Positions 1-8,522 of a stretch of DNA of 64,000 nt are shown here, one piece after another. A model generated the notes under the pieces. It made no database searches and was not told the origin of the DNA. It saw only the letters and a program-made list of their open reading frames with translations. The stretch spans positions 138,073 to 202,072 of the forward strand of contig DBGCPK010000005.1 in assembly GCA_048359995.1 (NCBI GenBank), in the 5' to 3' direction. The DNA comes from UBA3210 sp048359995 (GTDB lineage Bacteria > Bacillota_I > Bacilli_A > RFN20 > CAG-449). The first letter of the stretch is position 1; each line of letters begins with the position of its first letter. The translations under genes and the position numbers were made by a program.

Positions 1-659
1 AGGCCGGAATTCAATCGATCCGCGATCTGACCACGCATACGCCTCAGTTGGCTTCTTATACTTTGGCCGAGTCGGCGGCGCTGAATAATTTTCTGACCAA
101 TAAAGCCTTGTTCTTTGTCGGTATGCCGTGGAACAGCAATTCGATATTCGAAGCCTACGGCGCGCAGAACGGCGGTTTATCGACCGCGGCGGTAAAGGCC
201 GATCGAATCGGCGGAACTTCTCTTGCCAATTGGTTTGCTTTGGATTCGGGCGAAGACGGAAATAAAATTTTCGGCGATTCGCACTTCTTCGCGATGAGCA
301 AGACGGTTCGTTCCATTAACAAGAAGGCGGCGATTCTGGAATTTATGAAATGGTTCACTCAGAATGCCTCCGTCGGCACCGCTTGGGCGGAAGCCGGACA
401 TATCAGCGCTTCGACGATTATCGGCAACGACGACACCTATCTCAACAACGATTACGTGCAGAATTACATCACGCAATTCTATCCGGATATCAACTATTTC
501 GAATGTCCGGGAAATACGCCGTATTACGAAGATACTTTCAATTCGATCATTTCGCTGTTTTCCTCAGTCAGAAACAGCGACAATACCGCGAACGACGATA
601 AGATCATCAAAGACGCCGCGGATTCGGTCAACGCGATTATCGATTTCTTAGAGATGTAA
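1..659 (+). CDS. Sugar ABC transporter substrate-binding protein, C-terminal part (5' truncated by window)
   Basis: The reading frame is open from base 3 with no start or stop before the window edge, so only about 218 C-terminal residues are seen. The content fits a family 1 extracellular solute-binding protein: Trp/Tyr-rich ligand-lobe segments, a stretch around a GTAWAEAGHISAS motif typical of the C-terminal lobe, and a final acidic helix. It is followed after 3 bases by two permease genes and an ATPase, the standard order of a CUT1 sugar importer. The lipoprotein signal would lie upstream of the window. The substrate cannot be read from the sequence. The first in-frame start-like codon is TTG at 48, but it has no ribosome binding site and is internal. 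Confidence 0.8.
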   Translation, partial: AGIQSIRDLTTHTPQLASYTLAESAALNNFLTNKALFFVGMPWNSNSIFEAYGAQNGGLSTAAVKADRIGGTSLANWFALDSGEDGNKIFGDSHFFAMSKTVRSINKKAAILEFMKWFTQNASVGTAWAEAGHISASTIIGNDDTYLNNDYVQNYITQFYPDINYFECPGNTPYYEDTFNSIISLFSSVRNSDNTANDDKIIKDAADSVNAIIDFLEM

Positions 660-662
660 CCT

Positions 663-1697
663 ATGTCGGGCATAGAAATAAAAGTCAAAAGAAGAGAAAT
701 GAACAAAAGCAAGAGAAGGCAAGCCCTTCTTGCTTTTGCTTTAATCAGCCCGTATGTCCTCGTTTTCGTCCTCTTTACCTTGATTCCGTTTCTGATGGGC
801 TTTCTGATGTCCTTTATGAAATACAACCCCTACGACGGTTCGAAAAACGCTTTTATCGGGCTGACCAATTATCGGAATATCTTCAATTTCGATTTGAGCG
901 TATCCCGTCAGTTTTGGAGATCGTTCGGCACGATGCTTTTGTTCGATCTCGTCGCCGTACCCTGCATTTTGATCGTTCCTCTGGTGTTGGCTTACTTCAT
1001 GAATATGAAACCGCCGGGATACAAGTTGTTCCGCGCGATCATCTATCTTCCGAGCGTCGTTTCGATCACCATCGTCGGCATTATCTTCGGAAATATGTTT
1101 GCCGGAGACAGTTCCGGTTTGATCAACGCGTGGTTCGGCACGGAAATCAAGTGGCTTTCAGGCAAACCGTTTGAGGGCGACATTCTTCGTTGGTTGGTCA
1201 TGCTCATCGCTTCGATCTGGTGGCAGACAGGCACCAATTTCGTCATCTTCACGGGTGCTTTGCGCGACGTGCCGAAATCGCTTTACGAGGCTTGCGAAAT
1301 GGACGGAGGCAACCGAATGAAACTGATCCGTTTCGTGACGCTTCCGAATATCAAAGCGTCGATAGGTATCTGCCTTTTCAATTCGCTGATCGGATATTTG
1401 AATCTATACGGACAACCGGTGGTTTTGAATGAGATCGAAAACGCGAACGAATTGGTTTCGCCGATGATGTTCATTCAAAAATGGCTGTCTTCGATCAATT
1501 ACGCCTCGCAGACGGGATTCATCTGCGCCTGCGCGGTGGTTTTCGGACTGGTCGTAATGATTTTCAGCGTGTTGGAACGCCGCGTTTTGGCGGAACGAAG
1601 ATGCCGTTCGAACCGGACGAACGAATACAAAAACTATGTGAAAGAGAAGCGCTTTCTCGCTTCTTCGGAACTCGGATCGAGTTTAGGTGGTGAATAG
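663..1697 (+). CDS. Sugar ABC transporter permease, MalF/UgpA type
   Basis: Inner-membrane permease of about 344 residues with six predicted membrane segments and the cytoplasmic EAA loop (YEACEMDGGNRMKLIRFVTL) that docks on the ABC ATPase. The basic N-terminus before the first membrane segment is normal for MalF-like subunits. ATG 663 starts 3 bases after the binding-protein stop; an internal ATG at 699 (MNKSKRRQ) is an alternative. It sits between the binding protein and the partner permease, so it forms half of the membrane channel of a CUT1 sugar importer. The C-terminal 30 residues after the last membrane segment are unusually long and charged. Confidence 0.88.
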   Translation: MSGIEIKVKRREMNKSKRRQALLAFALISPYVLVFVLFTLIPFLMGFLMSFMKYNPYDGSKNAFIGLTNYRNIFNFDLSVSRQFWRSFGTMLLFDLVAVPCILIVPLVLAYFMNMKPPGYKLFRAIIYLPSVVSITIVGIIFGNMFAGDSSGLINAWFGTEIKWLSGKPFEGDILRWLVMLIASIWWQTGTNFVIFTGALRDVPKSLYEACEMDGGNRMKLIRFVTLPNIKASIGICLFNSLIGYLNLYGQPVVLNEIENANELVSPMMFIQKWLSSINYASQTGFICACAVVFGLVVMIFSVLERRVLAERRCRSNRTNEYKNYVKEKRFLASSELGSSLGGE

Positions 1698-1698
1698 T

Positions 1699-2622
1699 GT
1701 GAGAAACGGTGAAAAAAGAAAACTGACGAAATCGGAAAGAACTCGCCGAAAAGAGAAAATCGTCTCTTTCGCCGTTCTCCTGATCGTTTCCTTGCTCTGG
1801 TTGTTCCCTCTTCTGTATATGGTGGGAACTTCGTTCAAGTCCGACACCGATCTTCAACTTCATCCGGAGAGCATCTTTCCGACGAGTTGGAGCGAATGGA
1901 CGTTGAAACATTACACCGGATTTATCATTCGCGAAGGCACGATCGATAAAATGCCGATTTGGATGCTGAACTCGCTTTGGTCGACGTTTGCCGGCGTTCT
2001 TCTGACTTTGATCGTCGATATGATGACGGCGTATGCGGTCGTCTTCCTGAATTTCAAAGGGAAAAATATTTTCATGAAATTTCTGCTTCTTTGGATGGCG
2101 GTTCCCGGCGTCATCGGGACGGCGTCTTCGTACGCCATCTATGCGAATCTGGGCAATACTTTATCCATTTCTTCGAACGTGGGGAAATACGCTTGGATCT
2201 ATTTTTGGATCGTCGTTCCGTCGATCACCGGAATTTTCAATATGCTGTTGATGCGGAATTTCTTTCACTCGATTCCGCGCGATATCATCGACAGCGCCAG
2301 AAGCGACGGCGCGGGAGACGGAAAGATTTTCTTCAAGATCGTCATGCCTCTATCCAAGTCGACGATGATGCTCGTGATCTTGTTTACGTTTACCGGAGGC
2401 TGGAACAATTTGCTTTGGCCGCAGTTGCTTTTAAGCGGAGAAAATAGTTATTGGAACACGATTACCGTCGCTTTGACCGGCTACACGGGAGGTTCGGCTT
2501 GGGGAGCCAACGGCGTGGCTATGGCGACGAGCGTTTTCGCCTTGATTCCGATCATCATCATCTTTATCGCCACGCAGAATCGGATGATCGACGGATTAGC
2601 CACCACGGGAGTCAAACGTTAG
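1699..2622 (+). CDS. Sugar ABC transporter permease, MalG/UgpE type
   Basis: Second channel subunit of the importer. It has six hydrophobic segments and an EAA loop around DSARSDGAGDGKIFFKIVMP. I place the start at GTG 1699 because AGGTGG at 1685-1690 is correctly spaced before it and this start follows the upstream TAG directly; GTG 1687 or 1690 would add up to four residues and overlap the upstream gene. Downstream ATPase follows after 10 bases. Family membership (binding-protein-dependent transport inner-membrane component, CUT1) is secure; the sugar is unknown. Confidence 0.87.
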   Translation: MRNGEKRKLTKSERTRRKEKIVSFAVLLIVSLLWLFPLLYMVGTSFKSDTDLQLHPESIFPTSWSEWTLKHYTGFIIREGTIDKMPIWMLNSLWSTFAGVLLTLIVDMMTAYAVVFLNFKGKNIFMKFLLLWMAVPGVIGTASSYAIYANLGNTLSISSNVGKYAWIYFWIVVPSITGIFNMLLMRNFFHSIPRDIIDSARSDGAGDGKIFFKIVMPLSKSTMMLVILFTFTGGWNNLLWPQLLLSGENSYWNTITVALTGYTGGSAWGANGVAMATSVFALIPIIIIFIATQNRMIDGLATTGVKR

Positions 2623-2632
2623 GAGAAAGAAT

Positions 2633-4366
2633 ATGGAAGAAAAAGAAAACTTAAAAGAAGAAAAGCCGTTTTTATCGATTAGGAATCTGGAAAAAATTTA
2701 TCCTAACGGAGAAAAAGCGGTCTACAATTTCAATTTGAACATTCAAAGGAACGAATTTATCGTCATCGTCGGTCCTTCCGGCTGCGGAAAGTCGACGACA
2801 CTCCGCATGATCGCCGGACTGGAAGACGTTTCGGAAGGCGAGATCTATCTCGAAAACGAATTGCTGAATTACAAACCGAGCAAAGACCGCAAGATCGCGA
2901 TCGTCTTTCAAAGTTACGCGCTGTATCCTCAGATGAACGTGTTCGACAACATCGCTTTTCCGTTGAAGATCAACAAGTACCCTTTTCCGATCGTGAACGA
3001 GAAATTGCATTCGGCGGATAGTGTCGAACGGCTCTTTGCCAATTCGGACGCGAATGCCGTTTTCAGCGTGATTTCCGACAAAAATTACAAGCGAAGCAAG
3101 AAAACCGAACACATCGCCAACAGCTTGAATCTGACGCTTGACGCGGCGGAATATCTGGAAAATCTCTGCGAAGAGAATTCCGAAGAAACCGCGGAAGAAA
3201 GAAGAAAGCGTATCCTTTCTCGCTGCGCGGAGACGAAGCAAAAGGAAGAAGAGAGAATCAAACAATCCGGTTTGAAATACGACGACCGTTTTCACGAAAT
3301 CGACGACGAAGGTAAAGAAAAAATCGTCTATCGGAAGATGACTCCTTACGAGATCCGAACCAAGGTTTACGAAACCGCGGATATTTTGGATTTGGGAAGT
3401 TATCTGGATAAGTTGCCGAAAGAACTTTCCGGCGGTCAAATGCAAAGGGTCGCGTTAGGTAGAGCGATCGTCAAAAACGTTCCTCTTTTTTTGATGGACG
3501 AACCGTTGAGCAATCTCGACGCCAAATTGCGCTTGGTGATGCGTAGCGAAATCGTCAAACTCCACAATAAAATCAATGCGACCACGATCTACGTTACTCA
3601 CGATCAGACCGAAGCGATGACGATGGCGACGAGAATCGTCGTAATGTCCAGAGGGTTTATTCAGCAGATCGGAACGCCGGAAGAAGTATACGAAAATCCG
3701 AAAAACCTGTTTGTCGCGAAATTTATCGGTTCGCCGTCGATCAATATCTTCGAAGCCCGTTACGACAACGGAACGATCCTTCGTTTTTCCGACGATCTTA
3801 CGCTGAAAACGCAAAAGGGTTTTGGGAAAATTCACGACGATTTCTACGAAGAAAAATTGAAAGAATTCAACGAAATCTACGAACGCTTCGATAAGGCTTC
3901 TGCGGAAAAAGTGCTGAAAATTCTTTCCGCCGTCAGCGGAGAAAAGAAAATGTCTTCCGGAAAAAAAGAGAAGAAATCCCTCCTGACCCGATTCCGCGAA
4001 AGATTCATCAAACAAGAAGAACAAGCGGAGTTTTGTGAGGAAAAGTCGATTTGCGAAAAGATGATCCGCGATATCGGCGCAACGAAAAAAGGAGAACACC
4101 GACTGATCGTCGGTATCCGTCCGGAGAAGATCGATATCCGCCTCTATCGGAACGAAGAACTGAAAGCGAATCAAGTCGTCGTTCAGGCAACGCTGAGCGA
4201 ATTGCTGGGCGCGGAATACCACGTGCATTTCGATTTCAACGCGCAGGACATCGTCTGCAAATTCGACAAAACTCAAAAGATATATGCCGGCGATTGTTTC
4301 GTTTTTACGCTGAATTGGGAAGATCTGATGATCTTCGATCCGATCAGCGGCGAACGGATTCTTTAA
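2633..4366 (+). CDS. Sugar ABC transporter ATP-binding protein with large insertions (MsmX/UgpC family)
   Basis: 577 residues against about 365 for the family. Walker A GPSGCGKST lies near residue 46, the Q-loop VFQSYALYPQ near 92, the signature LSGGQMQR near 265, Walker B FLMDEP and the switch VTHDQTEA after that. The Q-loop to signature distance is about 170 residues instead of about 50, so some 120 charged, mostly helical residues (about 118-240) are inserted in the helical subdomain. A second charged insert (about 390-480) sits in the C-terminal regulatory domain before GIRPEKI. All catalytic motifs are intact, so it should power the upstream permeases. From memory, the mycoplasma UgpC/MsmK homologue is similarly long. 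A normal-sized paralogue lies at 59280-60383. Confidence 0.88.
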   Translation: MEEKENLKEEKPFLSIRNLEKIYPNGEKAVYNFNLNIQRNEFIVIVGPSGCGKSTTLRMIAGLEDVSEGEIYLENELLNYKPSKDRKIAIVFQSYALYPQMNVFDNIAFPLKINKYPFPIVNEKLHSADSVERLFANSDANAVFSVISDKNYKRSKKTEHIANSLNLTLDAAEYLENLCEENSEETAEERRKRILSRCAETKQKEEERIKQSGLKYDDRFHEIDDEGKEKIVYRKMTPYEIRTKVYETADILDLGSYLDKLPKELSGGQMQRVALGRAIVKNVPLFLMDEPLSNLDAKLRLVMRSEIVKLHNKINATTIYVTHDQTEAMTMATRIVVMSRGFIQQIGTPEEVYENPKNLFVAKFIGSPSINIFEARYDNGTILRFSDDLTLKTQKGFGKIHDDFYEEKLKEFNEIYERFDKASAEKVLKILSAVSGEKKMSSGKKEKKSLLTRFRERFIKQEEQAEFCEEKSICEKMIRDIGATKKGEHRLIVGIRPEKIDIRLYRNEELKANQVVVQATLSELLGAEYHVHFDFNAQDIVCKFDKTQKIYAGDCFVFTLNWEDLMIFDPISGERIL

Positions 4367-4406
4367 CTTCGGGTAAAGCCGAAGGGTGTTCCCTATTCGG
4401 AGGATT

Positions 4407-4446
4407 GAGCGGCGGTGTTGATTTCCGTCAACGCGCTGTTTTTTCG
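4407..4446 (+). terminator. Probable rho-independent terminator after sugar ABC operon
   Basis: An imperfect hairpin with a GTTGA/TCAAC core and GC-rich flanks (arms about 4408-4421 and 4428-4437) is followed by a run of six T. A smaller hairpin CTTCGG/CCGAAG sits just after the ATPase stop at 4367-4384 but lacks a T tract. Confidence 0.5.
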
Positions 4447-4531
4447 CATTCGGACGAATGGAACGAAAAAGACATCATCGACGGAAAAATGGAAATACGA
4501 AAATGAAAAAGCGAGTTTTTGCTGAATTTTG

Positions 4532-4560
4532 TTGTCAATCTTTTGAAGGTATGCTATGCT
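4532..4560 (+). promoter_or_regulatory. Sigma-70 type promoter of rpmG-secE-nusG
   Basis: TTGTCA at 4532-4537, 17-base spacer, TATGCT at 4555-4560. It lies 33 bases before the rpmG start and just after the upstream terminator. Confidence 0.65.
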
Positions 4561-4593
4561 TTTTTCAGCATTATTAAAAAAGGATGATGAGAG

Positions 4594-4743
4594 ATGAGAG
4601 AGAAAGTTATTTTAATATGCACGCAATGTCTGTCGAGAAATTACACGACGACCAAGAAAAAAGAGCAAGCGACAAAGAGATTGGAACTTCTCAAATATTG
4701 TCCGAAATGCAATGCGCACACTTTGCATAAAGAATCCAAATAG
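4594..4743 (+). CDS. rpmG: 50S ribosomal protein L33
   Basis: 49 residues beginning MREKVILICTQC and containing two Cys pairs (CTQC, CPKC) that bind zinc, so this is the zinc-containing form of L33. The length matches the family. The start has an upstream AGGATGATGAG ribosome site. It is the first gene of the rpmG-secE-nusG cluster typical of Firmicutes. The stop TAG is directly followed by the GAGG ribosome site of secE. Confidence 0.95.
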   Translation: MREKVILICTQCLSRNYTTTKKKEQATKRLELLKYCPKCNAHTLHKESK

Positions 4744-4754
4744 GAGGTTGAAAT

Positions 4755-5000
4755 ATGTACAGAATCAAAAGATATTTTCAAGGGGTATGGAAACAGGCGA
4801 AAAAAGTTCGCTGGCCGAAGAAAAAAGAACTGATGCAGGCCGTCGGCGTCGTGCTGGTCGTCATCGCTTTCGCGGCAGTATGCCTGATGATCGACGATCT
4901 TCTCGTCTCCAAATTGTTGCAGGGTCTCGACGAAGCGTTTCCTTCGGAAACGGAAACTTCTTCGGCGATGCGGGTTATCGGCAGTTTTCTGAAATTTTAG
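4755..5000 (+). CDS. secE: Preprotein translocase subunit SecE
   Basis: 81 residues. A short amphipathic segment (FQGVWKQAKKVRWPKKKEL, residues about 9-27) carries the conserved KVxWP motif of SecE, followed by one membrane helix (about 30-50). This is the single-helix SecE found in Gram-positives, which clamps SecY in the SecYEG channel. A strong AGGAGG ribosome site precedes ATG 4755. The C-terminus is extended by about 25 residues beyond the helix. It lies between rpmG and nusG as expected. Confidence 0.95.
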   Translation: MYRIKRYFQGVWKQAKKVRWPKKKELMQAVGVVLVVIAFAAVCLMIDDLLVSKLLQGLDEAFPSETETSSAMRVIGSFLKF

Positions 5001-5012
5001 GAGGAATGAGCA

Positions 5013-5564
5013 ATGGATTATCAGATTGAAAAGCAATGGTATGTCGTGAATACCTATTCCAGTCACGAAAATAAAGTCAAAGAGAATCTGGAAAAGCGCG
5101 TGGAAACGCAGAATTTGCAGGATTACATTTTCCGCATTATCGTCGCCGAACACGAAGTTCCTGTTCTGAAAGACGGAAAACCGACAGGAAAAACCAAAGT
5201 CAAAAACCTCTACCCGGGTTATATTTTCATCGAAATGATCATGACCGACGAAGCGTGGTATATGGTCAGAAACACGCCGGGCGTCACCGGATTCGTCGGA
5301 TCTTCCGGCGGCGGCGCCAAGCCTTTTCCGGTTACCAGAGAGCAGATCGAGCCTGTGCTGAAAAGGATGGGCATGGTCGACAACGAAATGTATTCCAATT
5401 ATCAGGTCGGAGATTTGGTGCGCATTTTAACCGGTTCATTCGAAGGCGTCGAAGGAAAGATCGAAAACATCGATCAAGGGACAGGCGAAGTTACGCTGAA
5501 CACGATCTTCTTCGGACGGATCACTCCGATTACCGTAAAGTTCTCCGAGATCGAAAAGATTTAG
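5013..5564 (+). CDS. nusG: Transcription termination/antitermination factor NusG
   Basis: 183 residues. The N-terminal NGN domain starts WYVVNTYSSHENKVKENL and includes the loop around LYPGYIFIEM and RNTPGVTGFVG; the C-terminal KOW domain (about 125-170) has VGDLVRILTGSFEGVEGKI. NusG binds RNA polymerase and links it to Rho or the ribosome. The start ATG 5013 has GGAGGAATGAGCA upstream. A strong terminator follows, separating it from the ribosomal protein genes, which begin over 1 kb later. Confidence 0.96.
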   Translation: MDYQIEKQWYVVNTYSSHENKVKENLEKRVETQNLQDYIFRIIVAEHEVPVLKDGKPTGKTKVKNLYPGYIFIEMIMTDEAWYMVRNTPGVTGFVGSSGGGAKPFPVTREQIEPVLKRMGMVDNEMYSNYQVGDLVRILTGSFEGVEGKIENIDQGTGEVTLNTIFFGRITPITVKFSEIEKI

Positions 5565-5572
5565 GACGATAC

Positions 5573-5598
5573 ACCTCGCTTCCGCGAGGTTTTTTTTC
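5573..5598 (+). terminator. Rho-independent terminator after nusG
   Basis: Perfect 7-base stem ACCTCGC/GCGAGGT with a TTCC loop and eight T. Confidence 0.9.
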
Positions 5599-5666
5599 GG
5601 ACGGATTTATCGCGAAAATCGCTTTTTTTTCCGAAATTTTGAATAAAAAATCGCTTTCCCGAAATC

Positions 5667-6506
5667 TCATCTTTTTTTCTTTTTTGTAAAGCGCGAATTC
5701 AATCTTTTTTCCGCGACGACGATGTTGATTTCGACGCCGAAAAAGAGAATATAGGACGAGTAGTAGCAGATCAGAAAAAGCAGAGCCAGAGAACTCAACG
5801 GACCGTAGTAAGAAAGCGCCGAAGAGATGTAACGAAGGTAGAGATAATAGAGAAAAATGCCTCCTCCGATGCCGATCGTCGTAAAGAGGCTTCCCCAGAC
5901 TAAATCTCTATAATTCCGATGGTTTTCGCTTGAAATCCGATAGAGAAAAACGACAAAGACGAAAAGGATTAGAAGAATGAGAAAGTAGTTGAAAAATGCG
6001 CGGGTCAACTTGTTTCCGAAACTGAAAATCCGATTGAAAGCGATGATGAAAGCGATCAAAACCGAAAGGAGAAGAAGCAGCAAAAGAGTGAGGGCGATCG
6101 CCCGCATTTTGCGCTGAAAAAACGGCTTTTCTTCGACTTGCTCCCGATACATTTCCTGAACTTGGCGAGTGAAAAAAGTGATGCCTTTGGAGGCCAAATA
6201 CGTGATGACCCCGAAACTGAAAGCGATCGAAAGGAGGCTTCCCGTCCCCAGATTTTCGACGATTTCCTTGACGGAAACGACGAAAGACTCTTCGGGAAGA
6301 AAAACTTGAAATACGCTTAAACCGAGGCCGAACGAGAGGTTGACGATGCTCAAAAAGACTTCGATCAGAACGAGGCAGGGAATGAGCGAGAGTGCGAGAA
6401 AAAAAGCCAAGGACGACGGAGCGAAGTGATTGGTTCCTCTCAACGTGAGAATGCGTTTCAGCGTTCTTGCATTCCTCGAATTCAAAATGCGTTCGATTTT
6501 TTTCAT
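5667..6506 (-). CDS. YihY/BrkB family membrane protein
   Basis: 279 residues with a basic N-terminus and about six hydrophobic segments. The first contains the family pattern PSSLAFFLALSLIPCLVLIE; later segments include SYYGPLSSLALLFLICYYSS, characteristic of the UPF0761/YihY (formerly RNase BN) family. The molecular role of the family is unsettled. The gene is convergent to nusG and divergent from rplK, and so breaks the usual nusG-rplK neighbourhood. The start ATG 6506 is inferred; upstream bases have only a weak ribosome site. The C-terminus is Lys/Arg-rich. Confidence 0.85.
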   Translation of the reverse strand: MKKIERILNSRNARTLKRILTLRGTNHFAPSSLAFFLALSLIPCLVLIEVFLSIVNLSFGLGLSVFQVFLPEESFVVSVKEIVENLGTGSLLSIAFSFGVITYLASKGITFFTRQVQEMYREQVEEKPFFQRKMRAIALTLLLLLLLSVLIAFIIAFNRIFSFGNKLTRAFFNYFLILLILFVFVVFLYRISSENHRNYRDLVWGSLFTTIGIGGGIFLYYLYLRYISSALSYYGPLSSLALLFLICYYSSYILFFGVEINIVVAEKRLNSRFTKKKKR

Positions 6507-6569
6507 ACGGAATTAGTTTGCCCCGAACCCTTAGATATAATCTAAACTTGACTTTTTTATCGATTTTTG

Positions 6570-6598
6570 TTGAAAAGCAAACGAACTTCGTATACACT
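6570..6598 (+). promoter_or_regulatory. Probable promoter of the rplK operon
   Basis: TTGAAA at 6570-6575, then TACACT at 6593-6598 with 17-base spacing. A hairpin GTTACTTT/AAAGTAAC at about 6663-6680 in the leader may be a regulatory site for L11/L1, which is inference. Confidence 0.45.
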
Positions 6599-6729
6599 AT
6601 CCAAGCGTGGTTATTTTCCGGAGTAAAAAATAACCTAGTAAAATTGCGCAGTGGAAGGAAAGTTACTTTTTCAAAGTAACGATCCGATAAGAACCACAGC
6701 ACGGACAAAAAACATAGGAGGTGTGTCAC

Positions 6730-7143
6730 GTGAGTAAGAAAATCGCAAAAGTCGTCAAACTCGAAATTCCGGGAGGACAGGCGAAACCGGGACCGAAACT
6801 GGCTTCGGCGGGCATCATGATGCCGAAGTTCTGTACCGATTTCAACGCAAAGACGGCGGATCGCCAAGGTGAAACCGTTCCGGTCATCATTACGGCTTAT
6901 GAAGACAAATCGTTCGATTTCGTCATCAAAACAACGCCGGTGGCCGAATTGCTTTTGAAGGAAGCGGGCATCAAGAAAGGCTCGAACAATTCCAAGGCAA
7001 ACAAGGTGGGTTCCATAACCGAAGAACAGTTGAAAAAGATCGCCGAGTACAAATTGCCGGATCTGAACTGCTACGATGTCGAAGCGGCGATGAAGATCGT
7101 CGCCGGAACAGCCCGCAATATGGGAATCGACATCAAGAATTAA
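6730..7143 (+). CDS. rplK: 50S ribosomal protein L11
   Basis: 137 residues from MSKKIAKVVKLEIPGGQAKPGP. The N-terminal methylation/thiostrepton domain (GGQAKPGPKLASAG) and C-terminal rRNA-binding domain (about 70-137, ending in GTARNMGI) are both present, at family length. I choose GTG 6730 because AGGAGG at 6716-6722 is placed 8 bases before it; GTG 6721 overlaps that site. L11 forms the GTPase-associated centre with L10/L7/L12. First gene of rplK-rplA-(leader)-rplJ-rplL. One departure from common sequence is IMMPKFCTDFNAKT where many bacteria have IMGFCKAFNAKT-like text. Confidence 0.96.
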   Translation: MSKKIAKVVKLEIPGGQAKPGPKLASAGIMMPKFCTDFNAKTADRQGETVPVIITAYEDKSFDFVIKTTPVAELLLKEAGIKKGSNNSKANKVGSITEEQLKKIAEYKLPDLNCYDVEAAMKIVAGTARNMGIDIKN

Positions 7144-7182
7144 GTGGAAGGTGTTTACCGTTAGTACCACAAGGAGGAAATT

Positions 7183-7866
7183 ATGAAGAAAGGTAAGAAA
7201 TATTTGCAGGCCGCGGAAAAAGTAGACGCGACGAAAGTCTATTCCGTCAGCGAAGCCTGCGCATTGGTCAAAGAAACATCGACGGTGAAGTTCGATGCGA
7301 CGATCGATGTTTCGTTCCGTCTGAATGTCGATCCGAAATATGCCGATCAGCAACTGAGAGGCACGATCGTCCTGCCGCACGGAAACGGAAAGACGAAAAA
7401 GGTTTTGGCGATTACGCACAAACAAGAGGAAGCCAAAGCCGCGGGAGCCGATTATGTCGGCGACAAGGATTTGTTGGAAAAAATCCAAAAAGAAAACTGG
7501 TTTGATTTCGACGTCATCGTCGCTACTCCGGATATGATGGGCGAATTGGGAAAAATGGGCCGTCTGTTGGGCCCGAAAGGCTTGATGCCGAACCCGAAAA
7601 CCGGCACGGTCTCGATGGATATCGGGAAAGCCATTACCGAAATCAAAGCCGGTAAAATCGAATACAGAACCGACAAACAGGGAAATATCCATCTGTCGAT
7701 CGGAAGGGTTTCTTTCGATACCGAAAAATTGGTGGACAATCTCAATGTCGTGGTCGATACGCTTTTGAAAGTCCGTCCGTCTTCGGTCAAAGGACAGTAC
7801 GTCAAAAATTCCGTAATCCACACGACGATGGGTCCGGCGGTCAAATTCGACGTCAACAACCGCTAA
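7183..7866 (+). CDS. rplA: 50S ribosomal protein L1
   Basis: 227 residues, normal length, with the family signature around GRLLGPKGLMPNPKTGTV (residues about 126-143). L1 forms the stalk that assists exit of deacylated tRNA and commonly represses its own operon by binding the leader mRNA. AAGGAGG precedes ATG 7183. A short GTGG/CCAC pairing in the rplK-rplA gap is a possible L1 target, but this is only inference. The stop lies directly before the L10 leader. Confidence 0.97.
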   Translation: MKKGKKYLQAAEKVDATKVYSVSEACALVKETSTVKFDATIDVSFRLNVDPKYADQQLRGTIVLPHGNGKTKKVLAITHKQEEAKAAGADYVGDKDLLEKIQKENWFDFDVIVATPDMMGELGKMGRLLGPKGLMPNPKTGTVSMDIGKAITEIKAGKIEYRTDKQGNIHLSIGRVSFDTEKLVDNLNVVVDTLLKVRPSSVKGQYVKNSVIHTTMGPAVKFDVNNR

Positions 7867-7867
7867 A

Positions 7868-7990
7868 AAAGGAAGCTCCAATATACCATAGACAGCAACG
7901 GCCAAGGGGCTTAATCATGTTGCCGAGGTAATATCACATGGATGATAGAAGACTCCGTATATTGTTGCCTATACATTTTTCAAAAAAAGA
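7868..7990 (+). promoter_or_regulatory. Ribosomal protein L10 leader
   Basis: The region between rplA and rplJ contains the conserved parts of the Firmicute L10 leader: CAGCAACGGCC, AAGGGGCTTAATCATG, and GTTGCCGAGGT, followed by a second pairing (TATTGTTGCCTATA). In known examples the L10(L12)4 complex binds this RNA and represses rplJ-rplL. An open frame from ATG 7938 runs through this leader into rplJ and is not the real start. Confidence 0.85.
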
Positions 7991-8006
7991 AGAAGGAGGT
8001 GCCAAA

Positions 8007-8492
8007 ATGAATCAAAGCGTACTGGAAAACAAAAAAGCGCTCGTCGAAGAGATTACCGGAATTATCCGCGATTCCAAATCGGTCGTCATCGCCGAATACC
8101 GCGGTCTCAAAGTTTCGGAAATCGCTTCTTTGAAAAGAGAACTTTTAAAATCAGATGCTAAGATGTGCGTTTACAAGAACTCCATGGTCGAACGCGCGGT
8201 CGATAATCTGGGACACGACGAAATGAATCAATTTCTCGAAGGCCCGAATGCGATTATTTACTGCTCGGATCCGGTCAATGCGGCGAAAGTATCCGCAAAA
8301 TTCGCCAAAGGTCACGATAACTTTGTGATCAAAGGGGCCTTGGTCGAAGGCAAAGTCATCGGTAAGGATGAGGTTATCGCTCTATCCAAACTCCCGAACA
8401 GAGAAGGCATGATTTCAATGCTGCTTTCTGTTCTCCAAGCACCAGTCAGAGGATTTGCGTGTGCAGTCAAGGCTGTTGCTGACAAACAATAG
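8007..8492 (+). CDS. rplJ: 50S ribosomal protein L10
   Basis: 161 residues starting MNQSVLENKKALVEEITG. Contains the conserved VVIAEYRGLKVSEIASLKRELL and YKNSMVERAV segments; the C-terminal helix binds L7/L12 dimers. I choose ATG 8007, preceded by AAGGAGGTGCCAAA, over ATG 7938, which would translate the L10 leader. It forms the stalk base with L11 and is co-expressed with rplL 30 bases downstream. Confidence 0.96.
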   Translation: MNQSVLENKKALVEEITGIIRDSKSVVIAEYRGLKVSEIASLKRELLKSDAKMCVYKNSMVERAVDNLGHDEMNQFLEGPNAIIYCSDPVNAAKVSAKFAKGHDNFVIKGALVEGKVIGKDEVIALSKLPNREGMISMLLSVLQAPVRGFACAVKAVADKQ

Positions 8493-8522
8493 TCCATTAC
8501 ATCTTTAAGGAGGAATTTTAAA

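Noticed and set aside
5908..7905. 665-codon open frame on the minus strand across yihY, rplK and rplA
   Set aside because: It is antisense to clear ribosomal protein genes and rich in Arg/Phe/Asp typical of shadow frames created by codon bias; no ribosome site or family.
7938..8006. Earlier start for rplJ
   Set aside because: Lies inside the L10 leader RNA; ATG 8007 has AAGGAGG and gives normal L10 length.
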